A stretch of DNA of 64,000 bases from Fermentimonas sp. (GTDB lineage Bacteria > Bacteroidota > Bacteroidia > Bacteroidales > Dysgonomonadaceae): contig JAQVXD010000007.1 of assembly GCA_028709385.1 (NCBI GenBank), positions 1 through 64,000 of the forward strand. The letters run 5' to 3'. The translations under genes and the position numbers were made by a program. This document shows, piece after piece, positions 62,384 through 64,000 of the stretch (within the stretch, counting starts at the first letter, position 1; every line of letters begins with the position of its first letter). The notes beneath the pieces are model-generated. The model was not told the DNA's origin. It saw only the letters and a list, made by a program, of their open reading frames with translations, and did not search any database.

Positions 62384-62893
62384 TCAGTTGACAGCAATTT
62401 TCACTTCATCTACAACAATATACATTTCTCTTCCAAATGATGGAAAAGAGGCTCTTAAATCCTGCATTACATGCTCTGCTTCTTCCCGAGTCTCAAAATT
62501 ACCTACTCTAAGCCTCCAAAATGGTGATTCGAATAATACTACTGTCTCCTGATCAGGATATAACTGATTGATCATGCTCTGTTTCCTGTTAGCTTCATCT
62601 CTCGAAGTACGCTGATTATTACCTGAGAAAGCCTGAATCTTGTAACCTCTCGTTTTGTAATACTGTACTGATCCGTCTCCGGTTGTATAAACAGTTCTGG
62701 GAGGACCCATCGGTCGGCCCAGTATATGAGTTATACTCTCATCCTGATATACTTTAACATCTCCTTTACCCTGAACATCAGAATTCAATTCTTCAAGGAT
62801 CTCATTTTTTTGAAATGATGTCTGTGCATTACCGACTGCACTTAGCAGCAGTATTATAAACAAAAGTATTATATGGTTTTGGAAAAATTTCAT
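62384..62893 (-). CDS. SPOR domain-containing secreted protein
   Basis: Signal peptide KFFQNHIILLFIILLLSAVGNAQ; YKIQAFSGNNQRTSRDEANRKQSMINQLYPDQETVVLFESPFWRLRVGNFETREEAEHVMQDL. ATG at 62893 preferred because the 62920 start overlaps a TATCTTTG element. Confidence 0.88.
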   Translation of the reverse strand: MKFFQNHIILLFIILLLSAVGNAQTSFQKNEILEELNSDVQGKGDVKVYQDESITHILGRPMGPPRTVYTTGDGSVQYYKTRGYKIQAFSGNNQRTSRDEANRKQSMINQLYPDQETVVLFESPFWRLRVGNFETREEAEHVMQDLRASFPSFGREMYIVVDEVKIAVN

Positions 62894-62988
62894 GTTCTTT
62901 TTATCAATTACTTCGCACAAAGATAAATAAATACCACAGACTCAGTATGAATCTGTGGTAAAATGTGTCGTAATATTCTGTTAAAGTG

Positions 62989-63744
62989 TTAAAACGCTTC
63001 AATTATCGGCATAAATTTATCCACGCTAAGTGAAGCTCCTCCAATTAACCCTCCATCTACATCAGGATTTGAGAAAAGTTCTTTTGCATTACCGGCATTT
63101 GCGCTTCCTCCATATAGAATTGAGGTGTTATCTGCTATTTCCTTACCATATTTCTCAACAAGGGTTTTACGGATGAATGCATGCATTTCCTGAGCCTGTT
63201 CAGGACTTGCAGTTTTTCCTGTTCCAATTGCCCAAACAGGTTCGTAAGCAAGAACTATTTTGCTGAAATCCTCGGGTGAAAGTTCAAACAGTGATGCTTC
63301 GATCTGAGATTTTACTACTTCGAAATGTTTCTCAGATTCTCTTTCTTCTAAAACTTCACCTATACAGAAAATTGGTGTCAGATCATTTTTCAGAGCCAGT
63401 AATACTTTTTCTTTAAGTATTTCAGGAGTCTCGTGATAGTATGCACGACGCTCACTGTGACCTAAGATAACATACTTAGCACCGGTTGAAGCAACCATTT
63501 CTGATGATACCTCTCCGGTATAAGCACCTGATTCTTTATCGGCACAGTTTTGTGCAGCAACACCTATTTTGTTTGTATCAACAGCCTCAGCTACGCTTGC
63601 AAGATGAATAAATGGTGTTCCCACAATCACATCACAATTCAAAGATTTACCCTTAAGGGCTTCGTTTAATTCTTTTGCCAGTTGAATACCTTCCTGAAGG
63701 TTTTTGTTCATTTTCCAGTTTCCTGCTACAATATTCTTTCTCAT
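62989..63744 (-). CDS. tpiA: Triose-phosphate isomerase
   Basis: [68 protein letters not shown]. Confidence 0.98.
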   Translation of the reverse strand: MRKNIVAGNWKMNKNLQEGIQLAKELNEALKGKSLNCDVIVGTPFIHLASVAEAVDTNKIGVAAQNCADKESGAYTGEVSSEMVASTGAKYVILGHSERRAYYHETPEILKEKVLLALKNDLTPIFCIGEVLEERESEKHFEVVKSQIEASLFELSPEDFSKIVLAYEPVWAIGTGKTASPEQAQEMHAFIRKTLVEKYGKEIADNTSILYGGSANAGNAKELFSNPDVDGGLIGGASLSVDKFMPIIEAF

Positions 63745-63775
63745 GCTTTTATAATTAATTTGTTATTAATTTCAT

Positions 63776-64000
63776 TTATTTTTTTCTGTCCGTAACCTTA
63801 ATAATTAACAAAGGTACAAAAAAGAGGATTAAAGAGATTAATATCTCTGTATCTTTTCCCGATTTTGTATCTCTATCAAACAGATTATCAGACGATGGAA
63901 CTTTACTGTCATCCCATTTATTGATCACGGTTCCCTCTTTTATCAACATTAGTCCCGGATTAGCCCTGATCATTGTTTTTAATGCCCTTTCATCAGCATG
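63776..64000 (-). CDS. C-terminal fragment of a membrane protein with thioredoxin-like tail (runs off the right edge)
   Basis: ADERALKTMIRANPGLMLIKEGTVINKWDDSKVPS...ILISLILFFVPLLIIKVTDRKK*; possibly the DoxX-family gene often found upstream of tpiA in Bacteroidales. Confidence 0.45.
   Translation of the reverse strand, partial: HADERALKTMIRANPGLMLIKEGTVINKWDDSKVPSSDNLFDRDTKSGKDTEILISLILFFVPLLIIKVTDRKK

Overview
AT-rich bacterial chromosome segment, almost certainly Bacteroidota and probably Bacteroidales (inferred from TTTG-N19-21-TAnnTTTG-type promoters, a NigD-like lipoprotein, and the gene complement). It is mostly housekeeping and envelope genes. Main blocks: a truncated DUF4143-type AAA ATPase at the left edge; an Old-Yellow-Enzyme-type oxidoreductase; a degenerate IS3-family element with unusual palindromic ends; a TetR/TolC/MFP/RND efflux operon ending in a PII-like protein; a LytTR plus LiaF-like pair; malic enzyme-PTA; TrpB2; a candidate 6S-like structured RNA before two half-size chromate transporters; topA; an ABC exporter; B12-dependent RNR; a lipoprotein serpin; speA; a CDF transporter; an S9 peptidase; a symporter; a TonB-dependent receptor; proA-proB-proC; gyrB; rpsT/tRNA-Glu; rpmH; PASTA/RluD/Ddl; ahpC-ahpF; typA; folE; tpiA. 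I saw no CRISPR array, prophage or obvious defence island. The non-coding signals most worth follow-up are the 20.15-20.40 kb structured RNA, the IS-end palindromes with flanking IS-end-like repeats, an OxyR-like site plus intercistronic terminator at ahpC-ahpF, and the PII-like gene in the RND operon. All family calls come from reading the protein sequences; no database search was run.
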